Shown: positions 53,749 through 63,480 of the stretch, piece by piece
How positions within the stretch are numbered: position 1 is the first letter of the stretch
How the letters are laid out: the number at the start of each line of letters is the position of its first letter
Source: Selaginella moellendorffii
Taxonomy: Eukaryota > Streptophyta > Lycopodiopsida > Selaginellales > Selaginellaceae
NCBI RefSeq assembly: GCF_000143415.4
Contig: NW_003314286.1
Span: forward strand, 1,650,886-1,714,885
Length of the DNA: 64,000 nucleotides
Direction of reading: 5' to 3'
The notes under the pieces: model-generated
Databases searched by the model: none
What the model saw: the letters and a program-made list of their open reading frames with translations, nothing else
Told to the model about the DNA's origin: nothing
Position numbers and translations under genes: made by a program

Positions 53749-54099
53749 CCTGGAAGATCTTTGAAACAAGAGGAGAGATCCAGCGCTAGAAATCGCTTAC
53801 CAGCTTGAGTAATTGAAAGAGTAGCGATCGAGCGCCTCTTGGTCAGCGTCCTCGCCGATCTCTGCTCACTCACAGCGATTTGAATTCCAAGGCGCCATCG
53901 CAACGAGGGCCGTTGGATGGAAACCGGCATATTCCAGCGATCGAGAGCCGCGACTAATTATAAGATTAGCATAAAAGTAACCCTTTCCTACGGTATAAAA
54001 GCGAGAGGGGGTTGCCATTGGCTAGGCTATCGGCTATTCGGCAATAGGTTTTTGAGAGGAGAGAAAGAAGAGAGAAGAGAAGGGAAGAGATCAAGAGAG
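53749..54099. promoter_or_regulatory. Divergent promoter region (kinesin / metallothionein)
   Basis: A strong TATA box TATAAAA lies at 53994-54000, about 100 bp before the metallothionein ATG, with a purine-rich leader (GAGAGAAAGAAGAGAGAAG) after it. The minus side holds the kinesin leader. I find no clear metal-response element. Confidence 0.65.
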
Positions 54100-54500
54100 A
54101 TGGCACGCACTGAGGGATGTGGCTGCGCTACTCCATGCCCTTGCGGCGACGCTTGCAAGTAATCTCTCTCGCCCCCTCTCCCTTTTGCCCAAGCTTTAGA
54201 CACTAATCGCTGCGTGTGCTTTCATCTATAGGTGTGGGATGGACAAGGAGAAATCGTCCGCTCCAGGCGCTGAGACCTCATCGTAAGTTTGGATCGTGCT
54301 CGAATTCGCGGCCCTTTTCAACCTTTTGATTGATGGCTTTGGCTTTGCGCAGATCGTTTTGCAGCTGCGGCGAGAAGTGCAGCTGCGACCCTTGCTCGTG
54401 CTCCAAGGTGAGCGCCTCGGGCGACGGCTTCTGCAAGTGTGGCAGCGAGTGCAAGTGTGACAAGTGCTCCTGCGCCAAGTCGGTGGTGGCGAGGGCGTGA
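54100..54500 (+). CDS. Metallothionein, three six-cysteine clusters
   Basis: Three exons (54100-54158, 54232-54282, 54353-54500) join in phase to give 85 residues with 18 cysteines in three groups of six: CGCATPCPCGDACKC, CSCGEKCSCDPCSC and CKCGSECKCDKCSC. Spacers are about 18 and 10 residues. Cys-x-Cys pairs and the absence of aromatic residues inside clusters mark a metallothionein, which binds Zn, Cu or Cd in the cytosol. Three clusters recall the plant type 4 (Ec) group, but no histidine is present and the pattern is more regular. The strong TATA box suggests high expression. Confidence 0.92.
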
Positions 54501-54836
54501 ACCAAGTGTCCTGAGCGTACTCCATGTAAGAGGAAACATGTGTTCCCTGTTGTCTAGAGGACAGTTTATAAAAGCTTGTACTTTCTAGCTTCTTATGAAT
54601 CAAACAAAAGTTCCATCGTTTTCCTTATCACTTTTCCTTAAGTACATTACATGTTTTAAGCCCACATCAAACTCATCATAAAATTAAAAGATCAAACATG
54701 CATATCACACAGCCAAAACATTTCACTCTCATAGTCAACGGTCAAACCCAAAATGTCAACGGTCAGTTCTAATATTAGGGCTCTTAAAATCTAGGATCCC
54801 TAAAACGCGCGGGTTTCTTGAATCTAGGGCTGGTGT
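54501..54836. other. Intergenic, nothing recognised
   Basis: Metallothionein 3' region and the F-box gene promoter. A near-repeat of GTCAACGGTCA occurs twice (about 54735 and 54757). No other feature is visible. Confidence 0.5.
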
Positions 54837-56240
54837 ATGGAAGAGAGGCATGGCGCACGGCCGCAGCACCAGGTGAGTAGTAGCTCCGGGGGATCCTACG
54901 CGCATCCGCCGGAATGCCGCATCATCGACCTCCCCCCGGTGGTAATCCTCGAGATTTTCCGGCATTTGGACCCGCGGGAGCTGTCCGTGGTGGCGTGCGT
55001 GTGCCCGCTCTTCCGCATCCTCGCCTCGGACAGCCACGGCTGGAAGGAGTACTACTGCGAGCGATGGGGGCTGCCCGGCGCCGTCGCCCCGGCGCACGAA
55101 TGGAAGCAGCTCTATGTCGCCAGGGAGACGCGCTGCAAGGCGCTGCTGGGGCGGTTCAAGCTGGATCTTCTGTGCGGCCACACCGAGACCGTGAGGGCGG
55201 TGAGGTTGGTCCCGGCCAGGAACTTGGTGGTGTCTGCCGGATACGACTCCTCGGTGAGGATCTGGGATGTGGGCGATGGCCTCCCGGCGGCGTGGTCGCA
55301 GCCGCTGGGCGAGACCATTCGGGCTGTGGCGGTGGACGGTGAGCTCCTGGCTGTTGGTGGGAGCTCCGTGGTGAGAGTCTGGCACGCCAGCCCGGGTTGC
55401 TCCCACCTGTTTGATCTGGCGAGGAACTCGAGCGGGCGGTTCCTGCGGGGACACTCGGGTCCCGTGACGTGCCTGGGCTTAGACGCTAGAGCTCTATACA
55501 GTGGTTCCTGGGACATGACCGTGAAGATCTGGAAGAGGCACCGGCTGGAGAAGTTCTCGCAGAGCTTGCACCACTCGGACTGGGTCTGGGGGCTGGTTGC
55601 TCGCGGGGAGTGTGTGCTGAGCACCTCCGGCAGTGATGCTTACTCCTGGGACGTGGAAACCGGGGCTTTGCTGAGGTTCCGGCCTTGCGTCCATCGAGGC
55701 AATGCTCTTGCCGTGGAAGGCAGCCGGACTGGAAGCTTTCTCATCACTGGCGGAGAGGATGGGGCTGTGCGGGTGTTCGACAACAGGATTCCACCGTCGG
55801 TGACTCTGGCAGGAGAATGCAGCGAGAATGACGCGGTGGCGGCATGGCTTCCCCACTCGGCCGCGGTGAATTCTCTAGCTTTTGACGATCCTTCGCTCGT
55901 CTCGGCCTCGGCGGATGGCTCCATAGCTCTCATGGACCTGAGGCACGTCATGAGGAAAGGAAGCATCAAGTCGAGAGCGGCGGCCACGGTGAAGCGCCCC
56001 TACACTTGCGTGGTGAAAGGAGACACGGTGCAAAGGATGCTGTCCAGCGGTGGCTCTTGCGCTTACTCGGTGGACATTGGCTCGGACAGGATTGTGAGTG
56101 CCGGGGAGGGGACGGCGATCAAGGTCTGGGACTTCTCCCAGGCTCTCGAGTTTGAGAAGAAAACACAGGCGCTTCGAAGCGTCCGGAGAGAGCAGAGAGC
56201 TCAGCGGAAGCTCGCGATTAAGAACAGGAGAAAGGAATGA
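54837..56240 (+). CDS. F-box and WD40 repeat protein
   Basis: Single exon, 467 residues. Residues about 28-75 are an F-box (IIDLPPVVILEIFRHLDPRE, VACVCPLFRILASD), which binds SKP1 in an SCF ubiquitin ligase. From about 110 a WD40 propeller follows (LLCGHTETVRAVRL, VVSAGYDSSVRIWDV, LRGHSGPVTCLGLD, ALYSGSWDMTVKIWK, FLITGGEDGAVRVFD, LVSASADGSIALMDL, IVSAGEGTAIKVWDF), which would select the substrate. The C-terminus is a basic coiled stretch. The 3' part is duplicated as a broken copy at 62903-63254. Confidence 0.9.
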   Translation: MEERHGARPQHQVSSSSGGSYAHPPECRIIDLPPVVILEIFRHLDPRELSVVACVCPLFRILASDSHGWKEYYCERWGLPGAVAPAHEWKQLYVARETRCKALLGRFKLDLLCGHTETVRAVRLVPARNLVVSAGYDSSVRIWDVGDGLPAAWSQPLGETIRAVAVDGELLAVGGSSVVRVWHASPGCSHLFDLARNSSGRFLRGHSGPVTCLGLDARALYSGSWDMTVKIWKRHRLEKFSQSLHHSDWVWGLVARGECVLSTSGSDAYSWDVETGALLRFRPCVHRGNALAVEGSRTGSFLITGGEDGAVRVFDNRIPPSVTLAGECSENDAVAAWLPHSAAVNSLAFDDPSLVSASADGSIALMDLRHVMRKGSIKSRAAATVKRPYTCVVKGDTVQRMLSSGGSCAYSVDIGSDRIVSAGEGTAIKVWDFSQALEFEKKTQALRSVRREQRAQRKLAIKNRRKE

Positions 56241-56523
56241 CTAGTAGGTGGTGCCAGGAACTTTGGTTCAGCGATAAAGGGGATCGACTACACAAAGTTG
56301 GTAACGCTCGAGATCGATCTCAACTCACGGACATTATTTCAAAACAAAATGGTCTTGAAGATCATGCTTCTGGAGATCAGTCTCCATTAAAAAAACAAAT
56401 TTTCTCAATTCTTACCGAAGATGTAACTCGAAGATCATGCCTCTGGGAATAAGGCTTCCAACAAAAAACCAAAATTTTCAATATCTTAGAAGTATCAAAG
56501 CGAAAGAACACCTTGTACGTGAG

Positions 56524-58524
56524 TCAATCACGAAGAACCCCGGAAAGAAGGTTGCGAACCTGTCGCATTGTTGGCCTGTTTCCCGGATTGCTATCTACGC
56601 AGCGCAGCGCCGTGACAAGCACAGTGGTGGCCTCCTCCGCGTTGAAAATTCCCTTGAGCCTTGGATCCACGACACCCAAGAGCTTCCCGGCCGCGTACTC
56701 CTCCTCCACCCATGGCAGCAGCAGCCATGCTTTGTGATCCTTCTCCTCCTTGGAGCTCCCAATCACGCGCCTCCCAGTCACAACCTCGAGCGCCACCACG
56801 CCATAGCTGTAGACATCCGACGCGGGCGTGAACTTGTACGTGACCCCGACCTCGGGCGCGATGTATCCCAGCGTCCCCGCGAGCGTGGTGACGCGTGCGC
56901 TCACGTCATGGCTGGCTGTGCGCGCGAGGCCAAAGTCGCCCAGCCTCGCGCGAAACTCGTCGTCCAGCATCACGTTGCTGCATTTCACGTCGCGGTGGAT
57001 GATCTGCTGCTCCCAGTCCTCGTGGAGGTAGATGAGCGCGGCGGCGAGGCCCGAGAGGATCCGGAGCCGCGCGTCCCAGAGGAGGAGCAGCGCGTCACAT
57101 TTGTGGAAGAGCGCCGACTCGACACTCCCCTGGGGCATGTAGTCGTAGACGAGGACGAGCTCGCGGTGGTCGCGCGCGCAGTGCCAGCCGCGGAGAGGGA
57201 CAAGGTTGCGGTGGCTGAGCTTGCTGATGATCTGGAGCTCCGCCAGGAACTCGCGCTCGCCCTGGTGCGAGTCCCGCGCCATCTTCTTGATGGCCACCGG
57301 GGAGTTCTCGCCGGGGAGGATGCCACGGTAGACGCTGCCAAAGCCGCCTGTGCCCAGGAGGTTGTGCTCGCTAAACTCTTGGGTGGCGGCGGCGAGCTGC
57401 GCGTAGGGGATCTCGTGTGGCAGCGGCACAAGGTCCTTGGACGAGCTCTTCTTCTTCTTCTTCTCGGATGGGAAGCCAAGTTTGCTCCAGGGATTTTTGA
57501 CAAGCCAGCTGACGACCGCGAGGAGCAGCAACGCGGCGAGGAGCGCCAGGAGTGATGCAGTGACGATGAAGTAAACCTTGAATCGATCTTTCTTCTTTCC
57601 ACCATCGACCACTGTCACTGGTGATGGAGGAGGAATCCTCTCCAATCTGCTCGAGAAGTTCCAGGACAGGATTCGGTGGAAGTCGAGGTTGGCGGTGCCA
57701 GAGCCGGCAGAGAAGCCCACGTACGAGACATCGCTGACATAGGCGCACAAATTCAGGCTGTGCTCCAGCACCGGGTCGCCCAAGTTCCGGAACGATGGGT
57801 CGGAGGAGACGAACACTCGCAGCCCCTGCACGGCGGCATCGTAGTCGATCCTCGCCGCGACGGTACCGATGCCAAGAGAGATCCCCCGCGGATTGAGGGA
57901 GCTCGAGTTCACGGACAGGATCCCGTTGATGTCGAGGCCGACGTGGTTGCCATCGATGTCCTGGAACTCGGGATAGTCTGGTGGAAAGTTCCTGAAAGTG
58001 TCGAATTCCACCGCGACGATGCGGTTGCTCGCGCGGCCATTCGCGGCGGGATCGAACAAGCCCAGCCAGCGGCCATAGCCCTCAGCGGAGGTGGCGGTGA
58101 GGTTAGGGGCGATAGTGAACGCCAGGCCATCGGCATTGACCTGTGTGGAGTCGTTCTTGGTGATGGCGAAGACGAACTCGGTGGAGAAGGAGGCGGCGGC
58201 GCTGGCGGATGCGTTGCAAAGCTGGATCTCCTGCTGCTTCATGATCCTGCCATAGCTCGACAGGCGATTGCCGGTGAGCCGGAGCTCGTCATTGTTGATG
58301 GTCGCGTCACCAGTGGCCACAAAATCGTTGCGTGCCAGGCCCGAGAAGCTGCTGTATGTGAAACTTACATGATCATCAAGCGCTGCTATTGCGTCTAGTG
58401 CCACGATCGAAAACACGATCGCCAGAGCTTTGGCCATGGGACCAACCAGCGCTAGAAGAGCTAGACCGATCAACCCTGCAGCTTTTAACCAGTGAGCCAC
58501 GGCTTGTCCAAGTCCATTTTCCAT
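56524..58524 (-). CDS. L-type lectin receptor-like kinase
   Basis: Single exon, 666 residues. A hydrophobic N-terminus leads to a legume-lectin domain (about 50-300: FTYSSFSGL, GLAFTIAP, VAVEFDTFRNF, HVGLDIN, VGFSAGSG). A transmembrane helix (VYFIVTASLLALLAALLLLA) follows, then a Ser/Thr kinase with GTGGFGSVYRG, VAIKKM, IIHRDVKCSN, DFG and APE motifs all intact. The lectin loop keeps the metal-binding type residues FDT and N. This is a plasma-membrane receptor that probably senses extracellular ligands in defence or development. It converges on the F-box gene, and its kinase 3' half is duplicated at the right edge. Confidence 0.93.
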   Translation of the reverse strand: MENGLGQAVAHWLKAAGLIGLALLALVGPMAKALAIVFSIVALDAIAALDDHVSFTYSSFSGLARNDFVATGDATINNDELRLTGNRLSSYGRIMKQQEIQLCNASASAAASFSTEFVFAITKNDSTQVNADGLAFTIAPNLTATSAEGYGRWLGLFDPAANGRASNRIVAVEFDTFRNFPPDYPEFQDIDGNHVGLDINGILSVNSSSLNPRGISLGIGTVAARIDYDAAVQGLRVFVSSDPSFRNLGDPVLEHSLNLCAYVSDVSYVGFSAGSGTANLDFHRILSWNFSSRLERIPPPSPVTVVDGGKKKDRFKVYFIVTASLLALLAALLLLAVVSWLVKNPWSKLGFPSEKKKKKSSSKDLVPLPHEIPYAQLAAATQEFSEHNLLGTGGFGSVYRGILPGENSPVAIKKMARDSHQGEREFLAELQIISKLSHRNLVPLRGWHCARDHRELVLVYDYMPQGSVESALFHKCDALLLLWDARLRILSGLAAALIYLHEDWEQQIIHRDVKCSNVMLDDEFRARLGDFGLARTASHDVSARVTTLAGTLGYIAPEVGVTYKFTPASDVYSYGVVALEVVTGRRVIGSSKEEKDHKAWLLLPWVEEEYAAGKLLGVVDPRLKGIFNAEEATTVLVTALRCVDSNPGNRPTMRQVRNLLSGVLRD

Positions 58525-58893
58525 CTTCTATTATCTTGATAGGATAGTTTCCAACGCGGAGGAGGCTGCCACAGCACGGCGCTGTGATGGTTTGATAGCA
58601 CTGGGTCCCAGGATCCTCCAGACCGCGTACTCCGCCGCCAACAGCCACGCAGATGTGGACTTCAAGTATGTTTGGGTAAAGGCTGAAACATTCATTGTTT
58701 CAGGAGCTGGAAAATCTTCTAAACTAAGGCTAACCTTCTAATTATATTGGGTACTTTAACAATTTGCTATGACTACCCAACACTATCAAGAAATCCGTCA
58801 GCGGCGACGATCGAGTACGACGCTTGGATCCCGCTGCCACATGAAATCCCATACGGGCAAGACTCGAGCCTTTTTGAGTTAGTGAGCAATCTG
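58525..58893. other. Intergenic with a short kinase-derived fragment
   Basis: Near 58827-58860 the plus strand reads PLPHEIPYGQ, almost the same as PLPHEIPYAQ in the juxtamembrane part of the neighbouring receptor kinase, but on the opposite strand. It is only about 35 bases long. The remainder shows nothing. Confidence 0.45.
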
Positions 58894-60534
58894 TTAGTAA
58901 CACTTTCGGTGGACGATGTTTGGCCCATACTCATCGTAGTCTCCCTTGGTGAGATGCTGGTTTTGAGGGAACACCACCTTGGCGAGGATGGCGCCGCCAA
59001 TCCATGCCGAGTATTGCAGCGTCCGCTCTGGCATGTACTCCGGAGGCTGCGAAAGCGGAAGAGAATGAGAAAGACGAAAGCCAGAAAAGTTTCACTGCTT
59101 TTTTGCCTTCACTACGGAGGGCCGCAAGGAGGGAGTTCCGTGAAGAGACACCTCCTTCTGAAAGCGAGCTTCAAAACCTGGGAAGTGCTTAGAAGGTGAG
59201 CTAGAAAAGAACAAAGATCAAATCTTGCCTTTCATCGTTGAAGTGCCTCCACACAGCACAATGTTCTCGATCAGAGGCTTCTGGCATTCGGCAGGAGAGC
59301 AGAGCGAAAGGCTTCTCACAAGCTGCTCCGTGATCCCGTATTCCTGGATTTCCACAAGTGATGGCTGATAGAGCACCTCACCAAGTGTGTATCTTTCACT
59401 TCCAACAGACCTGTCTCCACAAACACGAGCTATGAAAACATACACAGCAGCAAAAGCTTACGCGACCGTCAGGTAGCGTGTGTTCTATGACAGATCCCTC
59501 AGCCACCTTCTTCTCGTAATCCACAGAATCGTCCAGACTCACTGCTACTGCTTCTTTGATCTGCTCCAGCGCAAAACCATCCAGCTTCGTGTGAGGATTG
59601 GACTTGGCCAGCTTAGTCCCGAGGAGCTCTGTCAAGTCCTGTCCAGCGTACTCGAACCGCTTGACGGCGTTGTGCTGGATTCCACCCTCCCACACGGGCG
59701 CAATATCTGCAGCGAAAACAAGTCTTGTGCACCATTCGTTACATTGTTACACAACGTTACCAGAGCCACTGTGAATGAGTACCTATTTTCCCATGTCCGA
59801 CGTCCACTGCACAGCCAGAGATGCGTCCCACAGCATACACGGACAGCACTGGTTGCTCCACGGCATAGAAGCCATTCACATTGAAAGTTTCAAACATAAG
59901 TTGGACGGTCTTCTCCCTTGCAATCTGTCACAGAAAATCAAGCATGAGTTTCAAACAGTTCGCAGATGCCATGACGATGACAAGGAGTCACTGCTCACAC
60001 GAAAGGCAAGCCTCTTTCTTTTGTCCTTTCTTTGTTCCCTCGTTCTTCTTTCTTTCATTTTGTATGACTGACTTCTTTGTGTTCACTCGTAGCTAGGGAG
60101 ACATGGTTTTCGGTATCCTTGTTCTTCTATCTTTTTGTCTTTGTATCAAGTCATAGACATGGTTTTCGCTTTTTTTTTTTTTGGAAGTCGGCAATTAAAA
60201 TTTGGCCCTCGTTTCCAACCTCCCAGCCCAGGCCTGTGTAGAAAACATACCTCCACAGGTCTTCCATGGCTTCCCAGTCATGGATAGCTCCTCTCTCGAT
60301 GGGATTCACGGCATTCTCCTTCCAATCGTCTCCATTCAAGTCGATCTTGTCGATGTCGCCCTCGTCCGCCTTGGTCATTGCCGTTTGCATCACCTACAGG
60401 CGGAGCGCAAGCATCTAAACCCAATGTCGATGGATTCCTAGAGTGATTACCAGCTGAGGATCTTGCTCGGGGATCGCGAAGCCGGCCTTGAGCAGCCTGG
60501 AGCCGGCGTCGATCACTATCGCCTCTGCTGCCAT
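58894..60534 (-). CDS. ARP7: Actin-related protein 7, possibly disrupted in one exon
   Basis: Multi-exon gene. It begins [20 protein letters not shown] and continues [81 protein letters not shown], and the C-terminus [13 protein letters not shown] ... [10 protein letters not shown]. This is plant ARP7, a nuclear subunit of SWI/SNF-type chromatin remodellers. The last intron appears to use a GC donor (GTGAAG then GCAAAA). After [10 protein letters not shown] the expected short Pro-rich segment and a normal donor are missing, and a 13-base A run on the coding strand follows (60170-60182). That point is either a lesion, an insertion or an assembly fault. Confidence 0.85.
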
Positions 60535-60622
60535 AGCGGACAAGAACCCTAAAATCTCTCGGTTTGCTTTATATCTCGCGTTCGATTCTCCTGGCTAACA
60601 AAAAGCTAACGAAACTTCGTCG

Positions 60623-62575
60623 TTAGGCGGCCATAACTAGAACTTTGATGGTTCCCTGGCTATTGGCGGCTAACAAAGTTGGACTGTCGCTCTTCCAACA
60701 CACGGCGCTGATGAAATGCAATGAGTCGTCTAAGCTTCCAAATCGGTGTCGAGTTGCTGGTCTAGAAATCGCCTGAAAAAAAAAGAGAAAAGTATAAGAA
60801 ACACTTCCGAAGATGAGAAGAAAAATTCGCATTTTTACCTTGTGATACACGAACACTTCGTTGGTTTCACTTCCACAGGTTACGTAGTCACTGTTACCGC
60901 TCAAACCAACGAAGTTCCTCTCGTTTATATGCCCAGTTAGCGTTCTAATCTGCATAGAAGCTAGAAGTTTAAAACAAGAGCTTCAAAACAAGAGCGAGCT
61001 TACCGGAGTGTTAGTTCTGACATTCCAGATCCGCAAGGTGCTATCAGTCGATGCGGACACGAGCTCCTCCGGCGTGATGAACTTCACGTACGAGACGGTC
61101 TTTTGGTGGCCGCTAAAGGTGTGGACTGGCGAAGCAGGAGAGCGCAAATCGTAGTAATGTATGCGGTGATCGGCCGATCCAACCTGCAAATGCTTGGAAA
61201 TGAATAAAACACCACTGTACCAAACCGATAACTCACAAGAGATAGAAAAAGAGTACCGCTACAAAATTGCTGGAGCTGGGATTGAACTTGACGCAGCAGA
61301 TGTTGGCTTTCATGTCGATTCCCATGACGCTGCTCTCCTGTCGAGTAGACCACACTTTGAGCTGCAAGTTTTTCTCAAAGTTAGATGGAAACAAAGAATT
61401 TTCAAAAAGATACGTTCTAACCTTGCCATCGTCACTGCCAGAAACAAGTAAATTGGGATCGGTTCTAGCAAAATCGACACTCCACGCTCGCTTGGCATGC
61501 TCTTCGTACTCCATGATACTCTGAAATCAAGATAGGAACGGAAGCTCTCGCCCGTCTCACTAGGATCTTGTGATTGCTTTCGCTTTTGCAAATAACAATC
61601 TTGCAGGTCTTCAAAATGTGCACCACACACAGAGGAAGTTGGCCGACTGTTACAATCAAGAAATCCAAGGAGCATACCTGAGAAAGCACTCGCCTCTTTT
61701 TCGAAAGAACCTCACTTTCTCTCACTCCAGACGTTCCCTCGTCATCAGTTTGCGCTCGCTTAAGACGAGCTTTTTCTCCATCCGGGGAGCTCCCTTCCGC
61801 TTCGGACGCCTTGACACGACAGCGAGAGCTAGGAAGCTTTTGGTGAACAGGCGACGCATGACGTTCTTTGGATTTCTTCAAACTAGTCGCCTGCTTTTCA
61901 ACAGCAGCAATGTCTTCCTTGAGCCATTGCAGGTCTGTTTGTATCTGAACGAAGAAAACGTCGTGAGTAAGATCACAGGTCCGGAGTTCTCACCTCGTTT
62001 AACTCTTGCTGCTTCTGTTGCCTCGACCGCTGCAAGAAATCATGCAAGACCTCCAAATTTGTTTCAGTCAACAAACTCAAAAGTGTATCGATGTCTTTCA
62101 TCGAGATGTCTGCTCCCTGAGAATCACAAACAAAACATCAGCACTATAACTAAAAACCAAACTTTTCGACAAAAAAGACCTGTTTGAGAGCAAGCCGCAG
62201 GTGCTCTCCCGGTGACGTAGAGCTGGCAACTTGGCACACACTCGCCTTCCTCAAATCTCCAACAGAGGAAACCATGGAACATCAAACTTCCGAGCAAGAT
62301 GGCAAAACAAATCGAAGGTACCTTGTTGAGAAGGAAATTCGGGTAGAGCTGGCCGCTGGTCAAGTAAGCTCCACAGCAGGGACAGTTGCTCTTGATGTTT
62401 AGATGCGTCATGATGCACAGCTGTGGCCGCAGCTCGTCAAAAACGCGTCTTTGATCGTCTGGATGCATATCGGGCACAGGAAATCCCTGTCGAGCTCGAG
62501 ATTGTAGCTGGAGGCCTCGGTTCTCGTCCCACACACGGATGGAACTTGGGCAGCGTCAGAGGAGCGAGCTTGCAT
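60623..62575 (-). pseudogene. COP1: COP1-like RING/coiled-coil/WD40 gene, apparently degraded
   Basis: The family is clear: RING start LCPICIQTIKDAFLTSCGHS, then SNCPCCGAYLTSGQLYPNF, a coiled coil with ELNEIQTDLQWLKEDIAAVE, then EDLQDCYLQKRKQ and WD40 blades with [47 protein letters not shown] and FISAVCWKSDSP, ending IKVLVMAA. COP1 is the nuclear E3 ligase that represses photomorphogenesis. Three faults stand out: a frameshift inside the RING at about 62417-62424 that removes a zinc-binding cysteine; no in-phase splice near 61678; and loss of about 110 residues (the first WD blades) between QKRKQ and MEYEEH near 61510-61560. Either a pseudogene or a poor assembly. Confidence 0.7.
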
Positions 62576-62902
62576 CTCCGTGAGCCTCTATCATTCTCTC
62601 GCCTTAATAGGACGAACTTACAAGACCCCGCGCTTCTTCTTTTCTGCCTTCTTCGTCTTCTCGCCCGTCCCGCTCTAGGGATTATTGTTGTGTGAGAGAG
62701 CGAGGAATGTCGGGCATATTCTAAGGGTGATTACGTGGCCGGCCGTGATTGGAGGACATCTCAGGTCGGTAAGAAGCCACGATAAGGGCCATCCCGCCGT
62801 CCAGGCCCACGTGGTGTCTACCAGCTTCAACTTCGTCAAACCAACCAAGAGTCAAGTCAATGCGTAGAGATGATGGTGTGAAATGTGCTCCGGAATATGC
62901 TC
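62576..62902. other. Intergenic, nothing recognised
   Basis: Upstream of the COP1-like gene and before the duplicated segment. No feature is visible apart from the duplication edge at about 62903. Confidence 0.5.
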
Positions 62903-63254
62903 TCTAGCTTTTGACGATCGTCTCGGCCTCGGCGGATGGCTCCATAGCTCTCATGGACCTGAGGCACGTCATGAGGAAAGGAAGCATCAAGTCGAGAGCA
63001 GCGGCCACGGTGAAGCGCCCCTACAAAATGAAAGGAGACACTGCGCAAAGGATGCTGTCCAGCGGTGGCTCTTGCGCTTACTCAGTGGACTTGGCTCGGA
63101 CAGGATTGTGAGTGCCGGGGAGGGGACGGCGATCAAGGTCTGGGACTTCTCCCAGGCTCTCGAGTTTGAGAAGAAAACACAGGCGCTTCGAAGCGTCCGG
63201 AGAGAGCAGAGAGCTCAGCGGAAGCTCGCGATTAAGAACAGGAGAAAGGAATGA
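62903..63254 (+). pseudogene. Broken 3' copy of the F-box/WD40 gene
   Basis: Nearly identical to about 55875-56240 but without the 5' three quarters. An 8-9 base deletion near 62918 and further small deletions near 63026 and 63090 shift the frame. The end (SAGEGTAIKVWDFSQALEFE and the basic tail) is intact with the same TGA. It has no start codon or promoter of its own, so it is a dead fragment of a segmental duplication. Confidence 0.92.
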
Positions 63255-63480
63255 CTGCCAGGAACTTCGGTTCAGGGATAAAGGGGATCGACTACACAAA
63301 GTTGGTAACGCTCGATATCGATCTCAACTCACCGACATTATTTCAAAACAAAATGGTCTTGAAGATCATGCTTCTGGAGATTAGTCTCCAGTAAAAAACC
63401 TCAATTATTTCCAAATATCTAACACGAAGATCATGCCAAAAAACCAAAGTTTTCAATATCTTAAAAGTATCAAAGAAAGA

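Noticed and set aside
56437-58398. Open frames of 372 and 240 codons antisense to the lectin kinase
   Set aside because: Shadows of a GC-rich coding exon; their translations are low-complexity and rich in Arg, Glu and Val with no domain.
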